The notes: generated by a model from the sequence alone, not told the origin. 64,000 nt of DNA from Sporosarcina jeotgali (GCF_033304595.1 NZ_CP116341.1:1779001-1843000); one strand, 5' to 3'. Positions 9,266 to 17,503 are shown, numbered from the stretch's first letter. Made by a program: numbers and translations.

Positions 9266-9319
9266 CAAAAAGCCGCCAGCAGTACTGACGGTTAAACCCG
9301 GTCAATACTGCTGGCAGCT
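9266..9319 (-). terminator. Intrinsic terminator after the ALDH gene
   Basis: A long stem: on the minus strand GCTGCCAGCAGTATTGAC faces GTCAGTACTGCTGGCGGC with two mismatches, then TTTTTG. It lies about 15 bases beyond the ALDH stop codon and would stop the aminotransferase-ALDH transcript before the binding-protein remnant. Confidence 0.85.
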
Positions 9320-9332
9320 GCCATTTTACAAA

Positions 9333-10886
9333 TTAGTAGTTATCGATTTGCGCTCTTTGAAGTTTTCCGCTGTAATCCACATAAACGGATTTCCATTCTG
9401 TATAGACATCAAGTGCAGCTACACCGGAATCTCTATGTCCATTTCCAGTCCCTTTTGTCCCGCCGAAAGGCAGATGGATTTCTGCTCCCGTCGTCCCCGC
9501 ATTGATGTAAACAATTCCAGTATCCAGGTCCCTCATCGCTTGGAATGCGAGATTAACATTGGAGGTGAATATCGAACTGGACAATCCGAATTTCACACTA
9601 TTGTTCACTTCAATCGCTTCTTCCAGGCTTTTTACAGGGATAATAGAGACGACTGGGCCAAAAATCTCCTCTTGGGCAATTCTCATGTCAACCGTCACAT
9701 TGGTGAAAATGGTAGGCGCGTAGAAATTCCCGGTAACGAGTCCGCTATCTGTGACCATACTTCCCCCAGCAAGAAGGGCAGCTCCCTCTTCGAGACCGAT
9801 TTTCACGTACTCATGAATTTTCCCTAAAGAGGAACGATTAATAACCGGACCTACTTTTACCGTTTCGTCTGCTCCGTCGCCAAGAGACAATTCACCAATT
9901 CGTTCTACAAGCTTATTCTCCAGTTCCTCTTTTACATTCTCATGGACGATAATTCGGCTAGTGGCTGTGCATCGCTGGCCGCTTGTACCAAATGCTCCCC
10001 ATAAAATCCCGTCAACCGCAAGATCGAGATCCGCATCATCCAATACAATGACAGCATTTTTACCTCCCATTTCTAGAGAAGTCCGTTTCAACAGTTCACC
10101 AGCACGGGCATTGATGGCACTTCCGACTTCGTTTGACCCCGTAAAGGAAATCAAATCGATATCCGGGTGCTCCACCATTGCATTCCCTACTTCTCTTCCG
10201 GAACCATTCACTAAATTCAGCAGACCTTTCGGCAATCCTGCTTCTTCAAAAATCTTCGCGAATTCGTATGCGATAATGGGTGTTTCAGTTGCAGGTTTCC
10301 ATACTACTGCATTCCCTGAAACAAGTGCCGGAAACGATTTCCAAGAAGCAATGGCAATCGGGAAATTCCACGGGGTGATCAAGCCCGCAACGCCGATCGG
10401 AACGCGGACACTCATCGCGAATTTGTTGCGAAGCTCGGAAGGAACCGTATCTCCAAAAAGACGACGGCCTTCTCCTGCCATGTAATAAGCCATATCAATC
10501 GCTTCTTGAACTTCACCGCGTGCTTCGTCAATCACTTTACCCATTTCACTAGTCAAAATCTGTGATAATTCTTCTTTACGTTCCTTCAACAGGCCTGCAA
10601 TTTTGTACAAGTATTCCGCACGCTCAGGTGCCGGAACGAGACGCCATTCTTTTTGAGCTTTTTTAGCAGCTTGAACGGCACGATCTACGTCTTCATCCGT
10701 AGACTGCGTCACTTCCCCCAGCACTTTACCGTTCGCTGGATTCAGCACGTCCACAAATTTACCCGAGGAGGATTCGCACCACTCCCCGTCGATGTAGTTA
10801 AGAAGTTTTTTTGTGTCACCGCCTTGAATTGTTTTCGTTCCTTTTTTATTCAGATGAACTACTTGAATTCCCTTTCGATTTACCAT
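9333..10886 (-). CDS. Aldehyde dehydrogenase, ALDH7-like (probable aminoadipate semialdehyde dehydrogenase)
   Basis: NAD(P)-dependent aldehyde dehydrogenase, 517 residues. Catalytic features: oxyanion Asn in TPWNFPIAIA, cofactor Lys in VVWKPATETP, general base Glu in LEMGGKNAV and nucleophile Cys in SGQRCTATSR. The C-terminal block INAGTTGAEIHLPFGGTKGT resembles enzymes of the antiquitin/ketoglutarate-semialdehyde group. It follows the aminotransferase by 31 bp and ends at a strong terminator. With the lysine-6-dehydrogenase-like gene beside it, oxidation of aminoadipate semialdehyde to 2-aminoadipate is the favoured role. Substrate is inferred from neighbours. Confidence 0.9.
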   Translation of the reverse strand: MVNRKGIQVVHLNKKGTKTIQGGDTKKLLNYIDGEWCESSSGKFVDVLNPANGKVLGEVTQSTDEDVDRAVQAAKKAQKEWRLVPAPERAEYLYKIAGLLKERKEELSQILTSEMGKVIDEARGEVQEAIDMAYYMAGEGRRLFGDTVPSELRNKFAMSVRVPIGVAGLITPWNFPIAIASWKSFPALVSGNAVVWKPATETPIIAYEFAKIFEEAGLPKGLLNLVNGSGREVGNAMVEHPDIDLISFTGSNEVGSAINARAGELLKRTSLEMGGKNAVIVLDDADLDLAVDGILWGAFGTSGQRCTATSRIIVHENVKEELENKLVERIGELSLGDGADETVKVGPVINRSSLGKIHEYVKIGLEEGAALLAGGSMVTDSGLVTGNFYAPTIFTNVTVDMRIAQEEIFGPVVSIIPVKSLEEAIEVNNSVKFGLSSSIFTSNVNLAFQAMRDLDTGIVYINAGTTGAEIHLPFGGTKGTGNGHRDSGVAALDVYTEWKSVYVDYSGKLQRAQIDNY

Positions 10887-10917
10887 AATTATTGCCTCCC
10901 TCTATTTTACGTATCTG

Positions 10918-12078
10918 TTACATACTTTCTTGTATGCGGTGGATTGCTTCGAATAATCGTGTATTCGGAACCGATAAAGAGATGCGGAAATACCCCTCTC
11001 CACTTGGCCCAAAGGCATTACCAGGTGTTACGATAACTCCTGTTTCCTCTAAAATGTGTGTCACGAATTCAGTAGAATTATAGCCTTCCGGTACAGGTGC
11101 CCAGACGAAGAAACTTCCTTTTGGCGGGTCAACATTTATCCCGATAGAGGCTAGTCCTTCCAATACAACCGACATTCTTTCTTCATAGATCCGATTATGC
11201 GTCGTCACACAGCTTTGGTCAGCATCTAAAGCGTACGCTGCTGCCTTTTGAATCGGCGTAAATTGTCCGGTATCTGTATTACTTTTAAGGACAGAAAGTG
11301 CTTTGATGATATCTTTATTGCCTGCGACATATCCGATTCTCCAACCGGTCATATTATAGGTTTTCGAAAGTGAACCGAATTCAACCGTACTGTTTTTCGA
11401 CCCCTCGACCTGCAGGATGCTTGGTGCAGTATAGTCCGAATAGGTCACCATGTTATAGGCAGAATCATGAGCGATCGGGATGCCATGTTCTTTAGAAAAC
11501 GCGACTGCCTTTTGAAAGAATTCAATGTCAACAGTAGCCGAAGTCGGATTACCAGGGTAATTTAAAAACATCAGTTTGGAACACTTGATGACTTCTTGAG
11601 GAATTGAACTGAAATCCGGTTCGAAATTATTCTCTTTCAGCAAAGGCATGTCATAATACTTTCCGTTTGCAAGCAACGTTGCCATTCTGTAGACGGGATA
11701 GCTCGGGTCCGGGATCAATACCGTATCCCCGGGATCGATCAAAGTTGGAATCAGATGAGCAATCCCTTCTTTCGAGCCGATAAGGGCTAATACTTCCGTT
11801 TCGGGATCGAGTTCTACACCATATTGCCGTAAATAGAAATCAGCAATGGATTGCCGATATTCAAGGCATCCTATGAAACTGGGATACTTGAAGTTCGCAG
11901 GATCCTGCATCTCTTCTACTAATTTCTCAACAATATGCGGCGGTGTTGGCAAATCGGGATCCCCAATTCCTAAATCGATTACATCCACTCCCGCTTCAAT
12001 CATGGCTGCTTTCTTCTTATTGATCTCTGCAAACAAATATGGAGGAATTTGTCCCAAACGATTCGATTGATAGTTCAA
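10918..12078 (-). CDS. PLP-dependent aminotransferase, class I/II (DapL/aspartate type)
   Basis: Fold-type I aminotransferase of about 387 residues. Seen: IDLGIGDPDLPTP, NYPGNPTSATVD (carboxylate and PLP contacts), HDSAYNMVTY (Asp that binds the pyridine nitrogen) and the lysine anchor in GSLSKTYNMTGWRIGYVAGN. The open frame reaches to 12123, but the TTG at 12076-12078 follows AGGTGG closely and gives LNYQSNRLGQIPPYLF, the usual N-terminus of LL-diaminopimelate-aminotransferase-like proteins. It is first of the pair with the ALDH gene. Conversion of 2-aminoadipate to 2-oxoadipate would complete the local lysine pathway; this is inference. Confidence 0.88.
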   Translation of the reverse strand: MNYQSNRLGQIPPYLFAEINKKKAAMIEAGVDVIDLGIGDPDLPTPPHIVEKLVEEMQDPANFKYPSFIGCLEYRQSIADFYLRQYGVELDPETEVLALIGSKEGIAHLIPTLIDPGDTVLIPDPSYPVYRMATLLANGKYYDMPLLKENNFEPDFSSIPQEVIKCSKLMFLNYPGNPTSATVDIEFFQKAVAFSKEHGIPIAHDSAYNMVTYSDYTAPSILQVEGSKNSTVEFGSLSKTYNMTGWRIGYVAGNKDIIKALSVLKSNTDTGQFTPIQKAAAYALDADQSCVTTHNRIYEERMSVVLEGLASIGINVDPPKGSFFVWAPVPEGYNSTEFVTHILEETGVIVTPGNAFGPSGEGYFRISLSVPNTRLFEAIHRIQESM

Positions 12079-12311
12079 AGAACCACCTGCCTTATCTTTA
12101 ATCTCAACACTAGATGCCTCCATATAAAATCTATGAAGTTTTGCGGACGAATATGACTAAAGGATACTTGTGGATTCCAAATGGTAAATGAAACCGAGAT
12201 TGAAAAGGGATAGCCGGCAGCTATGGTAATAGTGAAATGTAAAAAGGAATGCGCTATCGAAGAAAAGGCCACTGAAAAAGTCCATTAAAGTTAGTTATGT
12301 ATAAGAGACTG

Positions 12312-12435
12312 TTGATTTGCGCTCCAGGCGGACGCGTTCCGAGGGGCTCGATTTCAGCCTCCTCGTCGCTTCGCTTCTGCGGGGTCTTCAACCTTCGCTG
12401 ATCCCTCCAGAGTCGCCGCCTTCTGCTCCAATCAA
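12312..12435. repeat. GC-rich intergenic repeat element with imperfect terminal inverted repeats
   Basis: A stretch much richer in G+C than its surroundings, bounded by TTGATTTGCGCTCCAGGCGG and, as reverse complement on the right, TTGATTGGAGCAGAAGGCGG. No plausible gene is inside. A second, diverged element of the same style lies at 19176-19316; both share GGGGTCT-like and CTCCTCGTCGC-like internal blocks. It looks like a non-autonomous dispersed repeat. Just upstream, 12262-12281 (GGCCACTGAAAAAGTCC-like) resembles ends of IS1182-type elements, but this is too short to call. Confidence 0.6.
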
Positions 12436-12481
12436 CGGGATTGTTCAGTCATCCATCAATGGATATTCCATATATTTTAAA

Positions 12482-12518
12482 GCGAGCCCATCACTGTGAA
12501 ACAAGTGATGGGCTCTTA
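12482..12518. terminator. Bidirectional stem-loop near the NUDIX gene
   Basis: GAGCCCATCACT (12484-12495) pairs with AGTGATGGGCTC (12504-12515) around an 8-base loop. The flanking T/A tracts are short. The rest of the 12079-12688 gene-free stretch, apart from the repeat element, shows nothing I can name. Confidence 0.6.
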
Positions 12519-12688
12519 GCGTTTGTTGTATAATAAGTGAATTACATTCAAGTGGTGTCACAATGATTTCTAATTAAGAATCCTTACAACTCAGTCCATT
12601 TATGGTTATTTATGATCATGTCGTCCCTAAGATCAACATGCTACGTCAAATTAACGAACATCTATCCCATTTACTTATTATCTAGATA

Positions 12689-13306
12689 TCAGTCAAAATA
12701 CACGGGTTCATCGCGGTTATGTAAGTGTTTGAAAGCGATGTTGATCTGGGATTCAGTATTTCTCGCTATCGATAAAATCGGTAACGTATCTTCAGAGAAA
12801 AATTCTACAGCGCTGGTTTCGATTCCTGTTTCTGGCTTGCCCCCGATGATTTCACATTGGATAAACAGTTTGTACACGCAGTAAGCCGAAAAGGGATGGG
12901 GATGCATTTTTTTATCGAATACACCAATCGTTTTAACTGCCCTTACGTCAAATCCCGACTCTTCTTTGACCTCTTTTACTGCAACTTCGCTTGGCGATAA
13001 CCCAATGTCGCCCCACCCGCCTGGCAAGGCCCATTCACCGTCTGCTTCCTCTTGAACCATCAAAATCTGATCATCCTTGAAAACCACTGCTCGGATGTCT
13101 ACCTTCGGTGTAGGGTAACCTGATTCATTCGCAAATAACATTTTAATAATCGTTTCATCGATCTCTGTTTGCTGTGCCACCATCTCAACACTAATGTCTC
13201 TGATCATTTCAAACCGTTCCACGTCGTATTTATCTTTTGAATAGGTTAAGCCGGCCTGCGCAATAGCTTGCAACTGTTTTGCCCATTCGAGCCATTTTGG
13301 TTCCAT
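12689..13306 (-). CDS. NUDIX hydrolase with NUDIX_N domain
   Basis: 205 residues in two parts. Residues 1-60 form the helical N-terminal extension (MEPKWLEWAKQLQAIAQAGL) found in Bacillus ADP-ribose/nucleoside-diphosphate-linked hydrolases. Residues 70-200 form the Nudix fold with the box GGWGDIGLSPSEVAVKEVKE followed by ESG. The usual Arg-Glu is Lys-Glu and the GE position is GL, as in this subfamily. It hydrolyses nucleoside diphosphates linked to another moiety, probably ADP-ribose-like compounds, using Mg2+. GGAAGGGG precedes the ATG by 10 bases. Divergent from the oligopeptidase gene. Confidence 0.9.
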   Translation of the reverse strand: MEPKWLEWAKQLQAIAQAGLTYSKDKYDVERFEMIRDISVEMVAQQTEIDETIIKMLFANESGYPTPKVDIRAVVFKDDQILMVQEEADGEWALPGGWGDIGLSPSEVAVKEVKEESGFDVRAVKTIGVFDKKMHPHPFSAYCVYKLFIQCEIIGGKPETGIETSAVEFFSEDTLPILSIARNTESQINIAFKHLHNRDEPVYFD

Positions 13307-13537
13307 AACCAGAAAACCCCTTCCAGTTGTTTTTTCTCATTCTACACTAGGCATAATCCAGAGCCAACCAGTACATCCAATTGAACAGACATAAGGTGTT
13401 CCATGACCTTTCTATTTGATTTAACATCCTCAGCTATTCTTATATGAGCACCATATCGAAGAATCTCGTGCCAGGAAGGGTTTTCCAGTGTACATCACGA
13501 AACTAATTCATAGAACGAAGGAAGGAGCTTTTCTCAC

Positions 13538-15613
13538 ATGAAACCGCCTATCGCAAAACGAATTCCCTATCCTCAACAGTTGCACGGAGATGTACGTCAA
13601 GACGACTATTATTGGCTAAAGGACCGCAATAATCCGGAAGTCATTGAGTATGTGGAGGAGGAAAATCGATATTACACTGAAATCATGGAGCCGTTGAAAG
13701 AAGAGACCGAAGAAATTTACCAGCGTATGGTAGATCGCGTTCCTGAATCCGAAATTGCTGTGCCTGTGCAGCATGGACCGTATTTCACTTATTCCCGTTT
13801 GGACAAAACCCAGCAATACCCAATCTATGCCCGGAAGAAGGCGGAGACCCGCGAGCTTCTATCTGCAGCAACAGAAGAAATCGTACTCGACCTGAACGAA
13901 CTTGCTGAAACAAGTGATTATTTAAGTGTCACTGCGCTGAGATGGAGTACTGACCAGCGCTTGCTCGCTTATTTAGAAAATCGAGATGGGACAGATCGCT
14001 ATACTGTTTTTATCAAAGACATGGAAACAGGCGAACTTCTGTCGGATCAGATTCCCGATGTGTTCATATACGGCAGTGTGGAATGGAGCAGAAGCGGTGA
14101 TACTATTTTTTATATCACCGTCGATGAGTCAGAACGCCCTAGTAAGCTGATGCGGCATCGTTTAGGCAGCGATATCGGTCAAGATGAGCTGATTTACGAG
14201 GAAAATGACGAGACATTCACACTTTCTATGAATAAATCCCAAAGCGGGAAATTCATCATTGTGCATGCCGACTCGAAAACAACGAGTGAAATCCGTCTTA
14301 TTGACGCAGACTCCCCGCTGTCGCCTTACCAGTTAGTCGACGAACGCAGAGCTGGTGTCGAATACGATGTGGAACATTGGGAAAAGGATTTGCTCATATT
14401 GACAAACGATGACGCAGAAAACTTCAAGCTGCTTTACTGTCCACTCCATGACCTGAATGCCCGTAAAACTCTCGTGGATTATAACGAGAATCGATATCTC
14501 CAGGCACTGTATCCTTTCCAGGAAAAGCTGCTGGTTGCAGGCCGCGAAAACGGACTGACCCAAATATGGGAACTGAAAGATGGTCACTTGGAACAAATCG
14601 AATGGGATGAACCCCTCTATTCCGTTTCAGTAAAATCAAATCAAAGCTACGACACTTCTGAAGTGTTACTCAGCTTTGAATCGATGCTGACTCCAGAAAC
14701 AACCTATGGACTGGATTTGCTAAGTGGAGAGAGACAATGTCTGCAAGTTGCACAAGTCAGCGGTGACTATGACCCTTCTGCCTTCCGCCAAAAACAATTG
14801 TGGGCTACTGCAGAAGATGGAGTGAGAGTTCCCTTGAATCTCGTTTATAAAGAAGGGGCTCTCGATAACGGACCCGCTCCGATCATCTTGTATGCCTATG
14901 GTTCGTACGGAGCAAACAGTGACCCGTATTTCAGTCCATACCGTATTCCAGTATTGGAAAAAGGGATTGTCTATGTCACTGCACAAGTGCGTGGCGGTTC
15001 TGAAATGGGAAAACATTGGTACGAAGATGGCAAAATGCAAAATAAGCGAAACACATTTACAGACTTTATCGCAGCTGCTGAGTATTTAATAGAGGAAGGA
15101 TATACAACTTCTGAGCAGCTGGCTGCTCGCGGCGGCAGTGCGGGCGGATTGCTTGCAGGAGCAGTTGCTAATATGGCAGGTGATTTGTTTAAAGTAATCG
15201 TTCCGGAAGTCCCATTTGTCGATGTTGTTACTACGATGCTCGACACCTCCATCCCGTTAACTACACTCGAGTGGGACGAATGGGGAGACCCTCGTGAGCC
15301 GGAAGCTTATTTTTACATGAAATCCTACAGCCCATATGACAATGTAGAAGCGAAAGACTATCCGCATCTGTACGTAACGACAGGTTTAAACGATCCGCGC
15401 GTCGGCTATTGGGAACCCGCTAAATGGGTTGCCCGTTTAAGAGAAATGAAAACGGATAATCATATTATCGTAATGAAAACTAACATGGGTGCCGGCCACT
15501 TTGGTGAGTCCGGACGCTTCAATCAGTTGAAAGAAGTTGCGTCGCTATATGCTTTCGTGTTGGACAAGATTGGCACAGGCGCTGAAATGAAAGTTCAGAA
15601 TGCGGTTCAATAA
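13538..15613 (+). CDS. ptrB: Oligopeptidase B (prolyl oligopeptidase family S9A)
   Basis: Cytosolic serine peptidase that cuts short peptides after basic residues. It is 691 residues: N-terminal strand YPQQLHGDVRQDDYYWLKDR and beta-propeller domain to about residue 400, then an alpha/beta-hydrolase domain. Catalytic Ser is in ARGGSAGGLL (about residue 534), Asp in TTGLNDPRVGYWEPAKW and His in MGAGHFGESGRF. AAGGAGC precedes the ATG at good spacing. Monocistronic, followed by a terminator. Functionally unconnected to its neighbours as far as the sequence shows. Confidence 0.93.
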   Translation: MKPPIAKRIPYPQQLHGDVRQDDYYWLKDRNNPEVIEYVEEENRYYTEIMEPLKEETEEIYQRMVDRVPESEIAVPVQHGPYFTYSRLDKTQQYPIYARKKAETRELLSAATEEIVLDLNELAETSDYLSVTALRWSTDQRLLAYLENRDGTDRYTVFIKDMETGELLSDQIPDVFIYGSVEWSRSGDTIFYITVDESERPSKLMRHRLGSDIGQDELIYEENDETFTLSMNKSQSGKFIIVHADSKTTSEIRLIDADSPLSPYQLVDERRAGVEYDVEHWEKDLLILTNDDAENFKLLYCPLHDLNARKTLVDYNENRYLQALYPFQEKLLVAGRENGLTQIWELKDGHLEQIEWDEPLYSVSVKSNQSYDTSEVLLSFESMLTPETTYGLDLLSGERQCLQVAQVSGDYDPSAFRQKQLWATAEDGVRVPLNLVYKEGALDNGPAPIILYAYGSYGANSDPYFSPYRIPVLEKGIVYVTAQVRGGSEMGKHWYEDGKMQNKRNTFTDFIAAAEYLIEEGYTTSEQLAARGGSAGGLLAGAVANMAGDLFKVIVPEVPFVDVVTTMLDTSIPLTTLEWDEWGDPREPEAYFYMKSYSPYDNVEAKDYPHLYVTTGLNDPRVGYWEPAKWVARLREMKTDNHIIVMKTNMGAGHFGESGRFNQLKEVASLYAFVLDKIGTGAEMKVQNAVQ

Positions 15614-15628
15614 CTTCAACTGTTAAAT

Positions 15629-15666
15629 TAGGAGGAGAAAGCTTTGTGCTCTTCTCCTCTTCTTAT
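15629..15666 (+). terminator. Intrinsic terminator after oligopeptidase B
   Basis: GAGGAGAA pairs with TTCTCCTC around an 11-base loop, followed by TTCTTATTTG. It lies 16 bases past the stop codon. Confidence 0.7.
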
Positions 15667-15689
15667 TTGTGTAAATAGAGTATTCCTCT

Positions 15690-15875
15690 TTACACCTCTT
15701 CTAACAAATCCAATGCCGCCTCAACTGGCAGTTGCCCAAGATCTCCTTCTTTACGCTTTCTCACGGACACCGCCTGATTTTCCACTTCTTTATCTCCGAC
15801 AATTTCTTGGACTCTAATATCCCAACGTTTAGTATTGCTATAGCCAAACGTATATGGTCCCCTTACACCAGCTCC
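15690..15875 (-). pseudogene. C-terminal fragment resembling threonyl-tRNA synthetase anticodon-binding domain
   Basis: A 61-codon stop-to-stop frame with no usable start codon. Its last half reads WDIRVQEIVGDKEVENQ, then AVSVRKRKEGDLGQLPVEAA, ending LDLLEEV. Threonyl-tRNA synthetases end with KxPYMLVVGDKEVE, then VxVRxRxxxDLG and an acidic helix, so the match is to the very end of that enzyme. The preceding blocks (GYKIREAQ, KIPYML) are scrambled or missing and an in-frame TAG lies just upstream. It may be the tail of a lost second synthetase copy or of a related anticodon-domain protein. Seen directly: the residue match. Inferred: its origin. Confidence 0.5.
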
Positions 15876-15885
15876 CTAGAATTCA

Positions 15886-16290
15886 TCAAGGGGCAAAACC
15901 ATAGAAAATCAGCGTAAAGATAAAAAAGGAAACAAAGCTGACTGCCAGGAGAAACATCAGCCACAAGAGATATACAGGAATTCGTACTCTATTGTTTGGA
16001 ATTATTCGTTTCGCTATTTTAAACGTTACATAGGCGACGACAACAAACACCGGGACAATGAAGAAATATGAAAACGTGCCTACCCAGTCACTTAAAGCTC
16101 GAAATCCCTCATCAGGAACCGGTCCCTGATATAGATGATACTCCTCCGTAATTTTAGAGATTCCAGTTAAAAACAGGACAGATAACAGAGTAAAATAAAG
16201 GATCACGAATACCCTGACAACCCGTTTTTCTTTTAAAAGAAGAAGGTACATCGAAATTAATAAAAAAGTTAAAATGATAACTTTAAACAC
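15886..16290 (-). CDS. Small integral membrane protein of unknown function
   Basis: 134 residues with four predicted membrane helices (about 3-18, 25-45, 70-95 and 110-132) and basic loops (KEKR, KIAKRIIPNNRVR). No enzymatic motif is visible. The start is GTG behind AGGTGG. It is the first of a run of small orphan genes, all on the minus strand, interspersed with a recurring GC-rich motif. I do not recognise the family. Confidence 0.65.
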   Translation of the reverse strand: MFKVIILTFLLISMYLLLLKEKRVVRVFVILYFTLLSVLFLTGISKITEEYHLYQGPVPDEGFRALSDWVGTFSYFFIVPVFVVVAYVTFKIAKRIIPNNRVRIPVYLLWLMFLLAVSFVSFFIFTLIFYGFAP

Positions 16291-16390
16291 AGCTTCACCA
16301 CCTGATTTATAAATTAATTAAAGCTATAATAAAACTCCTTCAGCTTCATTATCTCAATGGTCCTATTAATAATGGACAAAAATCCTTTTT

Positions 16391-16417
16391 CCAGTATTGC
16401 GCCCGATTGGTGCAATG
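16391..16417. repeat. Degenerate GC-rich cassette-like motif, copy 1
   Basis: CCAGTATTGCGCCCGATTGG, then TGCAATG. It sits immediately past the stop codon of the gene at 16431-16910. It shares the core GCCCGATTG with copies at 17776 and 19139. Confidence 0.45.
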
Positions 16418-16430
16418 TGTTTAGACACCC

Positions 16431-16910
16431 TTACTTTTTAGTTTCGCTAATCAAATCATAGATATAATTATAGTCAAACTTAGAATCCACAATTTCATAA
16501 TAACCATTCTTGAATCCCGTTATGGAAGAACTAATACGAAGGATATTAGGGGTGTCGATTGATATGTCTGAGATAAATATCATATCTAATTCGTTAAACC
16601 TTAAAGCCCCGTTATAATAGGTTGCATTTTCATAATTAAGCATTGCCTGTGCCTTTTTATCTTTTATAGGTTTTAATTTTAGATCGCTTAAATATTCCAA
16701 AACTAAGCCACAAGTATTTGCATCTTCGCACTTTGCATTGACTCCATCGCCATCGGGGAGATTTTTTGTAATGTAAAAATCAACATTGGATTCGGATGCG
16801 TACTGCTTAATGGGATTAAAAGGAATCAGATAGTAAATGAAGCCCTTGTATAGATAAATTGATATTAAAGCTAAGACTATCGCAAAGGCTAAGTACTTCA
16901 TCTTTTTCAT
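16431..16910 (-). CDS. Membrane-anchored protein of unknown function
   Basis: 159 residues: an N-terminal helix (MKKMKYLAFAIVLALISIYL) serving as signal anchor, then a polar extracellular domain containing two Cys eight residues apart (AKCEDANTCGLVLEYL) that could form a disulfide. Family not recognised. AAAGGAATT precedes the ATG. It is bracketed by copies of the GC-rich motif at 16391 and 16961, as if it were a discrete cassette. Confidence 0.65.
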   Translation of the reverse strand: MKKMKYLAFAIVLALISIYLYKGFIYYLIPFNPIKQYASESNVDFYITKNLPDGDGVNAKCEDANTCGLVLEYLSDLKLKPIKDKKAQAMLNYENATYYNGALRFNELDMIFISDISIDTPNILRISSSITGFKNGYYEIVDSKFDYNYIYDLISETKK

Positions 16911-16960
16911 TTTGAATCAATTCCTTTCGATTTATCTTGAAAGCATATTGACATCGTCCC

Positions 16961-16987
16961 CCACAAAATGGCCCGTTTGATGTACTG
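16961..16987. repeat. Degenerate GC-rich cassette-like motif, copy 2
   Basis: CCACAAAATGGCCCGTTTGA, then TGTACTG. Upstream side of the 16431-16910 gene. Very close to copy 4 (AATGGCCCGATTGAAGTAC). Confidence 0.45.
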
Positions 16988-17106
16988 TCCTTATCACACG
17001 AAAGCACCCGATTCCCGAATATTCCACCACTACCAGAACACATTAATTTGTATCATTTAAAAAAGTGTATTTTCGGCATAAACGTGGTAGAGTAAAGATA
17101 TACTAA

Positions 17107-17250
17107 AAAAGACCGAGTGCGCGAACACCCGGTCAATGCAGCTGACATCCGCATGAAGTGCGGCTGACCAGTTGAAAAGATGTTTGAACTGAAAAAAGTA
17201 ACCATCTCATCTACTTGGGTCGTAGCGGAGGGTGGTTACTTTTTTCTATT
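17107..17250 (+). ncRNA. Candidate antisense RNA antitoxin of the type I system
   Basis: The plus strand here carries successive stem-loops (GACCGAGTG...CACCCGGTC; CAGC...CCGCATGAAGTGCGG...GCTG) and ends in a terminator in which AAGTAACCATC pairs with GGTGGTTACTT before a T run. Its 3' end overlaps the last codons and 3' untranslated region of the toxin gene on the other strand, the arrangement of TxpA/RatA-type pairs. A -10-like TATACT lies at 17099-17104; a -35 box is not convincing. Confidence 0.65.
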
Positions 17251-17346
17251 GGTGGATAGAGCAATTATCGCGGCGATAGCTGTTAGCATTGCCGCCAAGA
17301 ACATCCCAAATTGGAATAACATGTTCATTGCTTCGTATGTCACCAT
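17236..17346 (-). CDS. Holin-like small membrane toxin of a type I toxin-antitoxin system
   Basis: A 36-residue peptide: start MVTYEAMNMLFQFGMFLAAM, a single membrane helix continuing through LTAIAAIIAL, and the basic tail STNRKK. This matches the putative holin-like toxin family of Firmicutes in length, charge pattern and the YEAxxxxxxFGxF start. AAAGGGGGTG lies 5 bases before the ATG. A perfect TATAAT (17404-17409, minus strand) could be its -10 box. The mRNA end is shared, in antisense, with the RNA on the plus strand. Expected action is membrane depolarisation when unrepressed; that is family knowledge. Confidence 0.85.
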   Translation of the reverse strand: MVTYEAMNMLFQFGMFLAAMLTAIAAIIALSTNRKK

Positions 17347-17456
17347 ATAAACACCCCCTTTCACAAGGGAGTGTCAACCGCCCATCCGCTATATGCAGCT
17401 GCTATTATAATTCTATCACCTAATCAATATTTTAAAAAGGCTGGGCGTAAGTTTTT

Positions 17457-17485
17457 CAAGAATCGCGCCCTTTAGCGGTTTAAGA
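17457..17485. repeat. Degenerate GC-rich cassette-like motif, copy 3
   Basis: CAAGAATCGCGCCCTTTAGC, then GGTTTAAGA. Lies just beyond the stop of the gene at 17504-17755. The most diverged of the group around its core. Confidence 0.35.
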
Positions 17486-17503
17486 ATAATCTGATTTTAT
17501 TTT

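Noticed and set aside
9961..10485. Long plus-strand open frame antisense to the ALDH gene (also 9348-9827)
   Set aside because: Typical shadow of a codon-biased gene on the other strand; no ribosome site and no family features.
12255..12290. Sequence like the end of an IS1182-type element (GGCCACTGAAAAAGTCC)
   Set aside because: Only about 17 bases, no second end and no transposase in reach; may be coincidence.
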